Assembly: GCA_028282885.1 (NCBI GenBank)
Contig: JANQGX010000090.1
Span: 79,882-143,881, forward strand
Length of the DNA: 64,000 nucleotides
Direction: 5' to 3'
Source: SAR324 cluster bacterium
Lineage (GTDB): Bacteria > SAR324 > XYD2-FULL-50-16
Shown: positions 1 to 9,011 of the stretch, piece after piece
How the letters are laid out: each line of letters opens with the position of its first letter
How positions within the stretch are numbered: position 1 is the stretch's first letter
Made by a program: the position numbers and the translations under genes
Notes under the pieces: model-generated
What the model saw: only the letters and a program-made list of their open reading frames with translations
What the model was told of the DNA's origin: nothing
The model's database searches: none

Positions 1-460
1 TGGAGGATTTTGCAATATAGACGTTATGAAAGGCCACATTCAACTCGGCATAGGCATTCAGGTCGTCATTGGCGATGGTTTTTTCCAGTTTCCGGTTAAT
101 CAACTTCATCTCCTCGATCATTCCCGCATCGATCTTATCGAAAACCGATAGCAAAACCCGGGATTCCAGCGCCCCCAGAATTTCGTAGAGATTTTCGATA
201 TCCTTGGGAGAGAGCTGATTGATGCGAATCCCTCTCTGGGGCAGAAAGCTGACAAAGCCTTCCCCCTGTAGCTGCAATAGGGCATCCCTGAGAGGAGTCC
301 TGCTGATATTGAGTTTTTTCATCAGCACATTCATGCTGATAAACATCCCCGGTTTGAGATTGCCGGTCTGCAACTCCGATCTCAGGTATTCGTATACTTC
401 GGTTCTTAACAACCTGTGTTCACTTAAGCCGTTGTTACCGGGGATAAATGTGCTTTCCAT
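1..460 (-). CDS. GntR/FadR-family transcriptional regulator (3'-truncated by window edge)
   Basis: The visible 153 residues start at ATG 460 and run off the window. Residues ~15-75 form a winged helix-turn-helix of the GntR type: a helix before LKPGMFIS, then the recognition segment SRTPLRDALLQLQGEGFV, then the wing QRGIRIN. After it comes the start of an all-helical FCD-type effector domain (IENLYEILGALESRVL), which places it in the FadR subfamily. These proteins usually respond to organic acids and repress the operon they sit in. It is the last gene of the ABC importer/amidohydrolase series, 76 bp after the hydrolase, so autoregulation of that operon is likely (inference). Its DNA target may be the palindromic site at 7186-7215. 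The ligand cannot be told from sequence. Confidence 0.88.
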   Translation of the reverse strand, partial: MESTFIPGNNGLSEHRLLRTEVYEYLRSELQTGNLKPGMFISMNVLMKKLNISRTPLRDALLQLQGEGFVSFLPQRGIRINQLSPKDIENLYEILGALESRVLLSVFDKIDAGMIEEMKLINRKLEKTIANDDLNAYAELNVAFHNVYIAKSS

Positions 461-536
461 AGTTGGCTCTTTTATTAGTTGCGGTTCCACATCTGTGGTT
501 TTGCAGTAGGTTAACCGGATTATTCTGTTTATACCA

Positions 537-1397
537 TCAAAACTGATCGGTTTTTATCTGACGGATCAAACCCAGGTTCTTGAAACCTTCTCCGTCTTCT
601 ATCTTTTCATGGTAGACGGGATAGTGAACACTTTCCTCACGAAAGCTCTTCAGTACCTGGCTAACGCCCAATGTCCCATTTTCCCTTATTCTGTGGACGT
701 GATCGCTATCCAGATCCGCGGTTAATATAGCTTCTTCTCGGTCTGCCTCGGACAGAATTTCTCCTTCGGGTCCGACAATCAGGGACTGGCCGTTTCCCCC
801 TTCTTTCAGTCCGTTGAGGTTGATGAAATAGACCTGGTTGGCAATGGCATTGGCCCTGCTTAAAACGAGTTCCAACGGTCTGTCCGGGGTTCCTGTCATG
901 GTTGGACAGAGGATGGCTTCCGCCCCCATCCAGGTGAGTTGTCGTGTTACTTCCGGGAACCACTGGTCGTAACAAATGCAGAGACCGAAACGGATCTTGC
1001 CCGGGATGTCAAATACGCAAAAGCCGGTACCGGAATCCGATTTTTCCAGCGGTTTCCAGGGGTAGGCTTTCCTGTATTTGGATACGATCTCACCACGGGG
1101 ATTGATGACCAGCGCGGTATTGAATACTCTCCCTGCATCGTTTTCGTTAATGGAGCCGGGTACCAGCCAGAATTTGAATTTTTCGGCCAGGGAGCAGAAT
1201 CTCTTCGTAAAATCGCCGGGAATTGGTTCCGCCCATTTAGGGTCGGGCCCGAAAGGGCATAGCTCGCTGAAAAGAACCAAATCCACCGGTTCATCCTCCG
1301 CTTTAAGCTTATGCAGATAATCCTCCATACGTTCAAGATTTTCCTCTCCCGATCGCACCCTCATCTGAACTGCAGCAATTCTTACACTTCGTGACAT
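537..1397 (-). CDS. Carbon-nitrogen hydrolase (nitrilase superfamily amidase)
   Basis: 286 residues, the full length of a single nitrilase-superfamily domain. The catalytic triad is visible: Glu45 in FSELCPFG, Lys110 in KYRKAYPW and Cys142 in CICYDQWFPE. These enzymes hydrolyse amides, ureides or nitriles in the cytoplasm. The CICYDQWFPE context resembles N-carbamoyl-putrescine/beta-ureidopropionase-type amidases more than true nitrilases (family knowledge). An upstream in-frame start at 1427 is possible, but ATG 1397 has a good ribosome site (GAGGAG, 8 bases before) and clears the preceding ATPase gene, so I chose it. It follows the last ATPase gene of the importer by 17 bp, so it probably acts on the imported solute or a product of it. 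The substrate is unknown. Confidence 0.9.
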   Translation of the reverse strand: MSRSVRIAAVQMRVRSGEENLERMEDYLHKLKAEDEPVDLVLFSELCPFGPDPKWAEPIPGDFTKRFCSLAEKFKFWLVPGSINENDAGRVFNTALVINPRGEIVSKYRKAYPWKPLEKSDSGTGFCVFDIPGKIRFGLCICYDQWFPEVTRQLTWMGAEAILCPTMTGTPDRPLELVLSRANAIANQVYFINLNGLKEGGNGQSLIVGPEGEILSEADREEAILTADLDSDHVHRIRENGTLGVSQVLKSFREESVHYPVYHEKIEDGEGFKNLGLIRQIKTDQF

Positions 1398-1414
1398 CAA
1401 GTAAATCTCCTCAG

Positions 1415-2359
1415 TTACATTTCGCATAAATGGCAGGCCACCTGGCGTTGCCTGTTGGTTTTCAGTTCCGGTTCAATTTGACCGCATTTCTCAATGACAA
1501 CGGGGCAGCGGGGGTGAAACCGACAACCCGGAGGTGGGTCAATTGGTGAAGGAACCTCGCCTTCCAGCAGTTCGCGCTCTTTTCTGATACCCGGTTCAAA
1601 TCCCGGAATGGCTGACAGCAGGGCTTTGGTATATGGGTGTTGAGGACTCTCAAACACTTCCGGGACCGGTCCACTTTCCACCAACTTGCCCAGGTACATC
1701 ACCATCACCCGATCAGCAATATGCCGGACCACATCCAGGTCGTGAGTGATGAACAGGTAGGTCAGGTGATTTTGTTCTTGGAGTTCCTCGATCAGATTCA
1801 GAACCTGGGCCTGTACCGAAACATCCAGAGCGGATGTGGGTTCGTCAAATATCAGGAAAGACGGATTCAGCGAGAGGGACCGGGCAATGGCAATACGTTG
1901 TCGTTGTCCGCCGCTGAATTGATGCGGAAAACGGGTGAGGTGTTCCCTGTTCAAACCGACCTTTTCCAGTAATCCAATCACCAGACGGCGGATCTCGTCC
2001 TTCTTGTATTTGCGGTGGGTTCGAATAGGCTCTGCCACAATATCCGCCACTTTCATTCTTGGATTCAGCGAGGAGTAGGGATTTTGGAAAACAATTCCCA
2101 TTTTTCGTTTTAAACGGTCAAGTCGATTGCGATCCATATCAAAGATGTTTTCTCCTTCGAAGAGAACTTCACCGGCGCTGGGTTGAATCAGTTTCAACAG
2201 GGTTCTGCCCACGGTGGATTTGCCACAACCCGACTCTCCAACCAGACCTACAGTTTCTCCCGGGAATATGGAAAAGGAGATGCCGTCTACAGCCTGCACG
2301 GTTCCGCTATCCGTATTGAAATACTTTTTTAATACTCTGCATTCGATCAACGGTTCCAT
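1415..2359 (-). CDS. Peptide-type ABC importer ATPase, DppF/OppF family
   Basis: 314-residue ATPase. Walker A GESGCGKS is at residues 41-48, followed by the signature FSGGQRQR, Walker B LIFDEPTSALD and switch histidine THDLDVV. The C-terminal extension GCRFHPRCP with later cysteines is the oligopeptide/dipeptide ATPase tail (oligo_HPY). It pairs with the DppD-type ATPase encoded just upstream (stop at 2371) to energise uptake through the two permeases. The longer reading frame begins at a TTG at 2374. ATG 2359 was preferred because GAGGG precedes it by 8 bases and homologues start there. It is the fifth gene of the importer operon. Peptide, nickel, opine and sugar-oligomer importers share this family, so the solute is not identified. 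Confidence 0.93.
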   Translation of the reverse strand: MEPLIECRVLKKYFNTDSGTVQAVDGISFSIFPGETVGLVGESGCGKSTVGRTLLKLIQPSAGEVLFEGENIFDMDRNRLDRLKRKMGIVFQNPYSSLNPRMKVADIVAEPIRTHRKYKKDEIRRLVIGLLEKVGLNREHLTRFPHQFSGGQRQRIAIARSLSLNPSFLIFDEPTSALDVSVQAQVLNLIEELQEQNHLTYLFITHDLDVVRHIADRVMVMYLGKLVESGPVPEVFESPQHPYTKALLSAIPGFEPGIRKERELLEGEVPSPIDPPPGCRFHPRCPVVIEKCGQIEPELKTNRQRQVACHLCEM

Positions 2360-2370
2360 TCGATATTCCC

Positions 2371-3336
2371 TCAAGTCATAAAACAGGCTGTATGGTGATT
2401 ATCTTCTCCCGTTTCCAGAACGGGTGTTTGTTCCCTGCAGATCTCTTCAGCCAACGGACAGCGCGGATGAAACAGGCATCCCCGAGGCGGATCAATCAGA
2501 TTGGGAACCGATCCCCGGATAGTTGTCAATTTCGAGCCGCGCACTGCCTTCCCAGGGACGGATTGCATCAGGCCTTTTGTGTAGGGATGTCCGGGATTGT
2601 TAAATATTTCAGTGATCTTTCCGGTTTCCACGATTCTACCGGCATACATAATAGCCACCCGATCACATATCTCGGCAACCACTCCCAGGTCATGGGTGAT
2701 CATCATTATCGACGTCTGCATCTCCTCTTTGAGCCTCAACATCAGGGTCAGAATTTGGGCTTGGATGGTCACGTCCAGAGCCGTTGTGGGTTCATCCGCA
2801 ATCAAAAGTTGAGGTTCGCAGGAAAGCGCCATGGCTATCATGATCCGTTGAAGCTGACCTCCGCTTAACTCATGCGGATATTTTTTAAGAAGTCTTCTGG
2901 GATTGGGAAGCCGAACCCGAGAGAAGATCTCCAGGACCCGCTCCCTGATCTCCTTTTTGTTCCGTGTCTGGTGAATCCGGATGATATGGGATAGCTGGTC
3001 ACCAATCGTGAAGACCGGGTTGAGCGATGTCAGTGGATTCTGGAAAATCATGGCTATCCTGCCACCGCGGATTTGCTGCAGTTCTCTTTCGGTTTTCTCC
3101 AGCAGATTTTCATTGTCCAGCATAACCCTTCCCGAAACGATCCGACCCGGCTCCTGGATGAGATTTAAAACGGATCTGGCAGTAATGGATTTTCCGCAAC
3201 CCGTTTCGCCGACAATACCGAGCACCTCTTTTGGTGCGATGGACAGGCTGACACCATCGACAGCTTTGACAATTCCGCCATAGGTATAGAAATAGGTTCT
3301 CAGATCTTCGATTGCCAAAACGGAGTTGTTTTCCAT
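2371..3336 (-). CDS. Peptide-type ABC importer ATPase, DppD/OppD family
   Basis: 321 residues. Walker A GETGCGKS is at residues 43-50, then Q-loop FQNPLTSLNP, signature LSGGQLQR, Walker B LLIADEPTTALD and switch THDLGVV. The tail GCLFHPRCPL is the oligopeptide-ATPase C-terminal module. It forms the ATPase pair with the next gene product and couples to the permeases encoded at 3345-5248. The start ATG at 3336 lies 8 bp after the stop of the upstream permease gene, consistent with one transcript. Family membership is certain; the transported solute is not known. Confidence 0.93.
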   Translation of the reverse strand: MENNSVLAIEDLRTYFYTYGGIVKAVDGVSLSIAPKEVLGIVGETGCGKSITARSVLNLIQEPGRIVSGRVMLDNENLLEKTERELQQIRGGRIAMIFQNPLTSLNPVFTIGDQLSHIIRIHQTRNKKEIRERVLEIFSRVRLPNPRRLLKKYPHELSGGQLQRIMIAMALSCEPQLLIADEPTTALDVTIQAQILTLMLRLKEEMQTSIMMITHDLGVVAEICDRVAIMYAGRIVETGKITEIFNNPGHPYTKGLMQSVPGKAVRGSKLTTIRGSVPNLIDPPRGCLFHPRCPLAEEICREQTPVLETGEDNHHTACFMT

Positions 3337-3344
3337 ACAGACCG

Positions 3345-4223
3345 CTAGTCCCTCATTTTCGGATCCAGAATGTCCCGCAACCCGTCACCGACCAGGTTAA
3401 ACGCAAGAACAGTGATAAAAATGGCCAATCCCGGAAAAATGACTGTCCACCAGTAATCCATGTAATAAGCCCTGGCTGATGTGATCATCAATCCCCATTC
3501 CACCGTTGGCGGTTTTGCTCCCACACCGATAAAACTGAGGCTTGCCGCAGCCAGAATAGTATAGCCCATGTCCATGGATGCCTGAATGATAACAGGGCTC
3601 AGGGAGTTGGGCAGGATATGTCGAATAATAATCCTGAAATTGCTGACGCCGATGGAGCGGGCCGACTCAACATATAACTCCTCTTTCACGGACAGTACCT
3701 GGGCCCTGATGATTCGCACATACCAGGGGAACCAGGATACGGCGATGGCAATCATCGCATTGACGATGGAAGCACCCAAAGCAGCCGCAATGGCCAGCGG
3801 CAGCAAGATAGAGGGAAAGGCCAGAAAAACATCCGCCACGCGCATAATCAATTCATCGATCTTGCCCCCGGCGAAACCCGCGATCAATCCCAGCGGAATA
3901 CCAATAACCAGGGCGATGCTGATGACGGTAATGCCGATTTGCAACGACATCCTTGCGCCGAAAATCACCCTGGTAAATATATCCCGGCCCAGGGCATCGG
4001 AGCCGAACAAGTGCCTCGCACTTGGGCTCTGCAGTTTTTCTGCGAAATTGATTCCGAATTTGGCATCGTTCGGGTAAGGGGTTATCAACGGTGCGAATAT
4101 GGCGCAAAAGACCAAACCTAAAACCACCACCATCCCCAGAATGAACAAAGGATTCCTCCGACCCAGGTGCAGCAGATATCTCATGCTTTCCTTCAGTCTG
4201 CGAATCCAGGCAGAAGTTTTCAT
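3345..4223 (-). CDS. Peptide-type ABC importer permease, DppC/OppC family
   Basis: 292-residue inner-membrane protein. The N-terminal cytoplasmic stretch is followed by a first membrane helix at about residues 25-50, a periplasmic loop containing HLFGSDALGRDIFTRV (the family's typical GTDxxGRD segment), and five further helices. The EAA-type coupling loop appears as YVESARSIGVSNFRIIIRHILPN, which contacts the ATPases. Its ATG overlaps the stop of the upstream permease gene by 4 bp (ATGA at 4220-4223), so the two permeases are translationally coupled and form the heterodimeric channel. Confidence 0.93.
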   Translation of the reverse strand: MKTSAWIRRLKESMRYLLHLGRRNPLFILGMVVVLGLVFCAIFAPLITPYPNDAKFGINFAEKLQSPSARHLFGSDALGRDIFTRVIFGARMSLQIGITVISIALVIGIPLGLIAGFAGGKIDELIMRVADVFLAFPSILLPLAIAAALGASIVNAMIAIAVSWFPWYVRIIRAQVLSVKEELYVESARSIGVSNFRIIIRHILPNSLSPVIIQASMDMGYTILAAASLSFIGVGAKPPTVEWGLMITSARAYYMDYWWTVIFPGLAIFITVLAFNLVGDGLRDILDPKMRD

Positions 4224-5248
4224 GTCCCCTCCCCCGGTCTCTGTATTCGCGGATCAATCAGGAAATAGATCAGATCGATTACCAGGTTGAGGATCACATA
4301 GGTCAGGGCAAAGAGAATGGTCACTCCCATAATCGCCGGAAAATCGTTGGTCTGGATGGAGAGCACGGCGAAGCGTCCCAAACCCGGCCAGTCGAATATG
4401 GACTCTATCATAAAGGAGCCGCCCAACATCAAACCATAGTTCAGACCTACCACCGTCACTGTTGGAATCAGGGCGTTTTTCAGGGCGTATTTGTATAAAA
4501 CGGAGACCCGGGAAACGCCGTAAGCCATCGATGTTTCAATGTAGTCTTCCTTCAACACCTCCAGCATGGATGAACGGGACATGCGGGTAACAATAGCCAG
4601 ACAGGCAAATGACATGGTCATGGCCGGCATGATCATATGCATCAGGGAGCTGGCTAAAGCCGGCCAGTTAGAGGTTAATAGCGAATCCAGCAGGTAGAAT
4701 CCGGTAATTCGGTTAATGGGATGATCAATCAGCACCTGGGAGTCAATTCGTCCCTGCAGCGGTAGTATTTTTAATCCGCCATGCAGAAAGAGCTGCAGCG
4801 TCATTCCCAACCAGAAAACCGGCATGGCAACACCGGATATGGAAAACAGTCTGCTGGTGTGATCAAGCGGTTTGTCCTTGTGGGTTGCGGAGAGAACTCC
4901 TATCGGTAACCCCAGGATCAGGGCGATTAACATGGAGACGGATACCAGTTCGAATGTGGCTGCCCAGCGTCTGTTCAACTCTTCCGAAACCTTTCTGCGG
5001 GTTCTAAGGGATACACCCAGGTCTCCCATAGCCAGGTTTTTGACGTAATTCAAATACTGTATCGGCAGGGGGCGGTCCAGTCCCAACTCCTTGATGGCAG
5101 CATCAAGCTGTTCCTGAGTGGGTTTGGATCCCACCCACATTGCCTCGGGAGAACCGGGGATCACGTGTGAGATCACAAAGGTGATAATTGAAACCCCCAA
5201 CAGCACGAAAACAATAAAAGCCAATCGCTTCAGCAGATACTTCTTCAT
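4220..5248 (-). CDS. Peptide-type ABC importer permease, DppB/OppB family
   Basis: 342 residues. The N-terminus MKKYLLKRLAFIVFVLLGVS is the standard DppB opening, a positively charged start leading into the first helix. It is followed by HVIPGSPE and the GDLGVSLRTRRKV segment. The EAA coupling loop reads YIETSMAYGVSRVSVLYKYALKN-like sequence near residues 240-260, and the protein ends with LIDPRIQRPGEGT; DxRIR-type ends are typical. It is the first membrane component after the binding protein (74 bp gap) and is coupled to the DppC gene by a 4-bp overlap. Confidence 0.93.
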   Translation of the reverse strand: MKKYLLKRLAFIVFVLLGVSIITFVISHVIPGSPEAMWVGSKPTQEQLDAAIKELGLDRPLPIQYLNYVKNLAMGDLGVSLRTRRKVSEELNRRWAATFELVSVSMLIALILGLPIGVLSATHKDKPLDHTSRLFSISGVAMPVFWLGMTLQLFLHGGLKILPLQGRIDSQVLIDHPINRITGFYLLDSLLTSNWPALASSLMHMIMPAMTMSFACLAIVTRMSRSSMLEVLKEDYIETSMAYGVSRVSVLYKYALKNALIPTVTVVGLNYGLMLGGSFMIESIFDWPGLGRFAVLSIQTNDFPAIMGVTILFALTYVILNLVIDLIYFLIDPRIQRPGEGT

Positions 5249-5322
5249 ATTCTGAATTGCCAGTCATGGAAACGATGGGGATTGAATCAACCCCCATGTC
5301 CGATAGATTTTTGCCGGTCAAT

Positions 5323-6867
5323 CTATTCCCGGTACAATTGATAGTAATCCACCCCGGCATAAGCCGGATTGATTACAAGACCCTTTACGGAGGTTCTTTT
5401 TACAGACCTGGTGAGGATATCGGCATAGAATATGGCCGCAGCGTCATCCACAATCAGTTGCTGAACTTCCTGGTAGATCTTTGAGGCTGCTTTCTGATCA
5501 ATTCCCTCCATTCTTACACCCTCTTCCAAGAGTTGATCAACCCTGGGATTGGAGTAATGTGAGAGATTAAAGAGAGCCATTTTCTCGGTCTTGAACATTC
5601 CGATCAGCCAGTCATTTGGTGTCGGGTAGGTCGGCCACCAGGTCATGGATTGAAGATTGGGCGCTGTATCCAGTGATTTTGCCTGTTTCCAGATCGCCCC
5701 CCAGGGGCCGGGCTTCAATTCCAGTTCAACACCGATCTGGGCCAGGTTGGCCTGGAGCAGTTGAGCACAATTCTCATACTCCTGGGAGGTGCCGATATAG
5801 GCGATGGTCATCTTTAATTTGTTCTTGGGAATACCGCTCTCTTTAATCAATTGAGCTGCCTTGGTAAGGTTGAACTCCGGTTTGGGAAGATCCGCATTAT
5901 GTCCCCACATGGTTTGGGGCACCGGCCCCAAGGCAACCTTGGCCATGCCATTATAGATGGAATCAACAACTGCATCATAGTTCCAGGCATAGGCCAGGGC
6001 CTGGCGAATCTTCAGGTTATCGGTCGGGAATTTCCGGGTATTGATGAGGAAGGAAGAATTCATCCAGGAATCCGGTGTCAGAACCTCCACGCCGGGTGAT
6101 TTCCGCAGGGACGGGAGAGCATCAACCGGTGTCAGGGAAGCGAAATCTGCCTCGCCGCTTTTGATCATCTGTACTTGTGTGGATTTCTCCAACACAACCT
6201 TTATCACCACTCGTTTGAAATGCTTGCCGGACCACCCTTTCCAGTAATCATCAAACCGGGTCAGCACCGTCTGCTGACTTTTCTCCCAGCTTTCAATCTT
6301 GTATGGTCCCGAACCAGCGTCATTCCCCTGCATGAACCAGTCCGTTCCCTTTTTTGCCGCCGCCGGTGAAAAGATAAAGGCCCCATACTGGGAAGAGGCA
6401 ATTAAATCAATCGGAGCCGGATCTTTCAGGAGAAACTTCACCGTGTGGGCATCCACTACCTGTATCTCCTTTACAGCCGACCAGATGTAGTAAGCTCCTT
6501 TCTTCATCTTTATGGTGCGATCGATGGAATACTTGACTGCTTCGGCATTCATGGGCGTTCCATCGTGAAATTTCACACCTTTCCTCAACTTGAAAGTCCA
6601 GGTTAACCCGTCCTTTGACTTGCTCCAGGAAGTTGCCAATCCCGGACTCAGAATCTCCTTTGATCCGGGAGGATTATAGGTCACCAGGGTTTCATAGACA
6701 CTGCGCAGCATAACCACTTCCATGGAAAAAGCTATGGAAGGATCCCAGTCTTTAATATCGCCGTAAGCCGCCCAGAGCAGAGTGTCTTTTGATCCCCCGG
6801 CCCCATAGGCTGTGCTGGAAAATAAACCGACGATCAGAATCACAAAAATTGAAAGCCTTTGTTTCAT
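5323..6867 (-). CDS. ABC importer solute-binding protein, family 5 (DppA/OppA-like)
   Basis: 514 residues with a clear signal peptide (charged start MKQR, hydrophobic core IFVILIVGLF, cleavage near STAYGA). The mature part shows family-5 hallmarks: an N-terminal strand LLWAAYGDIKDWDPS, the conserved LRKGVKFHDGTPMNAEAVKYS block at about residues 97-117, and late motifs around QSMTWWPTYPTPNDWL. It captures the solute outside the membrane and delivers it to the DppBC-type channel. AGGAGA stands 6 bases before the ATG. It is the promoter-proximal gene of the operon ending in the amidohydrolase and GntR genes. The specificity could be peptides, opines, amides or glycosides. Confidence 0.93.
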   Translation of the reverse strand: MKQRLSIFVILIVGLFSSTAYGAGGSKDTLLWAAYGDIKDWDPSIAFSMEVVMLRSVYETLVTYNPPGSKEILSPGLATSWSKSKDGLTWTFKLRKGVKFHDGTPMNAEAVKYSIDRTIKMKKGAYYIWSAVKEIQVVDAHTVKFLLKDPAPIDLIASSQYGAFIFSPAAAKKGTDWFMQGNDAGSGPYKIESWEKSQQTVLTRFDDYWKGWSGKHFKRVVIKVVLEKSTQVQMIKSGEADFASLTPVDALPSLRKSPGVEVLTPDSWMNSSFLINTRKFPTDNLKIRQALAYAWNYDAVVDSIYNGMAKVALGPVPQTMWGHNADLPKPEFNLTKAAQLIKESGIPKNKLKMTIAYIGTSQEYENCAQLLQANLAQIGVELELKPGPWGAIWKQAKSLDTAPNLQSMTWWPTYPTPNDWLIGMFKTEKMALFNLSHYSNPRVDQLLEEGVRMEGIDQKAASKIYQEVQQLIVDDAAAIFYADILTRSVKRTSVKGLVINPAYAGVDYYQLYRE

Positions 6868-7185
6868 AATTCTCTCCTAATGATGGTTGAATTCATCAAT
6901 ATATAACAAACCTTATGAAAACTTTCCTCAGAAATCCTTCAGCCGTTCGCTGGCCGGATCTTTTTCTCATTACTACTCAGTCAACGCAGCACTGGAGCAG
7001 AGGCATGACGATATGTCCGTTCACCTTGCATCGGTTTTTCCTGTAATCCTTTCGGGAATGCCACGGTTCCATTGCTGCAAACTTGTATTCTGAATAGATA
7101 TCATCTCCTTTAACCAGCGTTATCCGACCCTCAAACAACCTTTAAGGAACAGTCAAATCAGGATTTCCTCATTCAATCTACAACT

Positions 7186-7215
7186 GATATACTAGTGTTC
7201 TAATATACCTGTCAA
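7186..7215 (-). promoter_or_regulatory. Probable promoter and palindromic operator of the first ABC importer operon
   Basis: On the minus strand TTGACA (7215-7210) is followed after 18 bp by TATATC (7191-7186). The spacer and -10 hold an imperfect palindrome, GGTATATTAG-aa-CACTAGTATATC. This arrangement, a palindrome overlapping the -10, fits control by the operon's own GntR-type protein (inference). It would give a leader of about 310 bases before the binding-protein gene at 6867. Confidence 0.45.
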
Positions 7216-7591
7216 CTTTTTTCTGGCAAACCACATGCAATGGTTTCCCTAGTAATTACAAACAATAAGAGATTTCATGGATATATTGGCTGGTTTTGCA
7301 ATGTTTTATTGGCGGTCTCGGTACTTAGCTTGGATAACCTTTTTCCGGGGGGGTGAAAGTTATCTGATCATGTCCGGATTGCAGCTTTATCCTCATGATG
7401 AGGGACAATCCTGGAAAAGGGTGTTGACTTTTGCTGAAAAACTGCGAAGGTTTGTTCAGTTTTTAACTGATTTCCGTAACCAACCGTTTAGTATTATTAA
7501 TTTTTGACTGACTACTCGCTGCGATCCAGGGGTTGGAGAGCGTTTCCGGGTGGTTGTCTCTTTAATTTTATAAATATGGAGAGCGCAAGCT
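7216..7591. other. Non-coding stretch upstream of the symporter gene
   Basis: About 375 bp between the minus-strand importer promoter and the plus-strand symporter gene. A 76-codon frame at 7277-7507 has no ribosome site and resembles nothing known to me. No clear plus-strand -35/-10 pair was found. It presumably holds the symporter promoter and leader. Confidence 0.4.
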
Positions 7592-8965
7592 ATGAAATTG
7601 CACAAAAAAGGAGAGTTTCGTTTTATCTTTTTGATTATGGCCGGCTTTTTTATGCTGGTGATGGGGTTTCAGTTTACCGCGGTTGCTGCCGACAAATCAA
7701 ATGAAGCGATTTACAAGCAATTGTCTTCACTGGCTAAGTCAGGCGATAACGCGATGATCCAACGACTGAATACCGAATCCCGTGATTTGAACTGGCAGGA
7801 GGGTGAGAATCTGGAATTCAAGGGACACTTAAGATACCTGGAGTCCGTTCAACAGGAAGGAAGCGAAGATGAAACCCAGCTTTTTTTCGTCCGTCGCACC
7901 GACGGGGAGATATTCATATTGTCGATTCCCGATCGTACTCATGCGGATTACCTGGATTTAACCTCCATGCTGGAAAACAAGATGGAGTTTAGTATCAAAT
8001 CCAAAACCATGGATATTGGAGGTGAATCCTTTCAGGTGGCCAGGTTTAACCAGCGTCCCGTGCAACCGGTGCTGGATAAGATTTTCAAGCTGGCGATCAT
8101 CCTCATGCTATTCCTGGTGATGGTGGGAATGGGTCTGACCCTGACCGGAAAAGATTTTGCGGTTCTGATATCAAAGCCCAAGGGTATCCTGATCGGAGAA
8201 GTACTGCAGTTTGGAGTGATGCCGCTGATTGCCGTTGCCCTGGGATATGTCATGGGATTTCACGATGCATTTCCTTACATTTTTGTGGGTATGGTGCTGA
8301 TCACCGCCACACCGGGTGGTGTAACATCCAACCTGATGACCCACTATGCAAAGGGGGATGTGGCCCTCTCCGTATCATTGACTTCGATTTCCACAGTGCT
8401 TTCCATAATCTTTCTGCCATTGCTGCTGAGCGCCTATTGCGCAGGCATCCCCGACATCGAGGTGCCAACCAGGACGATCTCTTTAACGATCGTCGTGCTG
8501 GTCATCATACCGTTGATGATCGGTATGTTTGTTCGCAAGTTGAATGAGAACTTGGCCAAAAAAATGGTGCCTGCTTTCAGCGCTTTGGGGATTGTAGCCC
8601 TTCTGTTTCTGATTGTTGCCGGCATTCTCAATAACCTGGAGGGGTTCACCGATACGGAACGTCACAACTTCAAGTTCTATACCATGGTGTTGTTGCTCAC
8701 CTTTATCGGGATGATCATCGGTGGTATCGTTCCCAAGCTATTCAAGGTTTCCAATTTTCAGGCCAGGGCCATATCGCTGGAGACCGGTTTGCGGAATGCT
8801 TCGCTGGCCATGACCATCGCTATCCTGATTCAGGACGCCATGGGAGATTTCTACTCGTCCATGTTCTGGGTTTCGGGAATATTCGGGTTGGTGATGTATC
8901 TGGCGGGGCTGGTGGCCATCAAGTTCTATCCCAAGTTCTTTCCCCTGGAAGATGCCAACAGTTGA
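7592..8965 (+). CDS. Bile acid:sodium symporter (BASS/SBF) family transporter with N-terminal exported domain
   Basis: 457 residues. A signal-peptide-like helix ends near AVAAD (residue 33). A soluble, presumably periplasmic domain of about 125 residues (35-160) follows. From about residue 163 come nine or so membrane helices of the SBF fold. Family motifs are ITATPGGVTSNLMTHYAKGD (helix-crossover region) and LETGLRNASLAM (second crossover). Such carriers move organic anions with sodium across the inner membrane. The domain ahead of the SBF fold is unusual for the family; I do not recognise it. GGAGAG lies 11 bases before the ATG. The gene diverges from the ABC importer operon and is convergent with ridA. 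The substrate is unknown. Confidence 0.85.
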   Translation: MKLHKKGEFRFIFLIMAGFFMLVMGFQFTAVAADKSNEAIYKQLSSLAKSGDNAMIQRLNTESRDLNWQEGENLEFKGHLRYLESVQQEGSEDETQLFFVRRTDGEIFILSIPDRTHADYLDLTSMLENKMEFSIKSKTMDIGGESFQVARFNQRPVQPVLDKIFKLAIILMLFLVMVGMGLTLTGKDFAVLISKPKGILIGEVLQFGVMPLIAVALGYVMGFHDAFPYIFVGMVLITATPGGVTSNLMTHYAKGDVALSVSLTSISTVLSIIFLPLLLSAYCAGIPDIEVPTRTISLTIVVLVIIPLMIGMFVRKLNENLAKKMVPAFSALGIVALLFLIVAGILNNLEGFTDTERHNFKFYTMVLLLTFIGMIIGGIVPKLFKVSNFQARAISLETGLRNASLAMTIAILIQDAMGDFYSSMFWVSGIFGLVMYLAGLVAIKFYPKFFPLEDANS

Positions 8966-9011
8966 TGCGGGGATTTCTGCAAATCCAGGATTCAATAGGG
9001 AAGATTGGCTA

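Noticed and set aside
1588..1605. tRNA T-arm-like sequence GGTTCAAATCCCGG
   Set aside because: It encodes part of the ATPase C-terminal region and no other cloverleaf parts surround it.
7277..7507. 76-codon plus-strand frame ahead of the symporter
   Set aside because: No ribosome site and no recognisable domain; probably chance in leader DNA.
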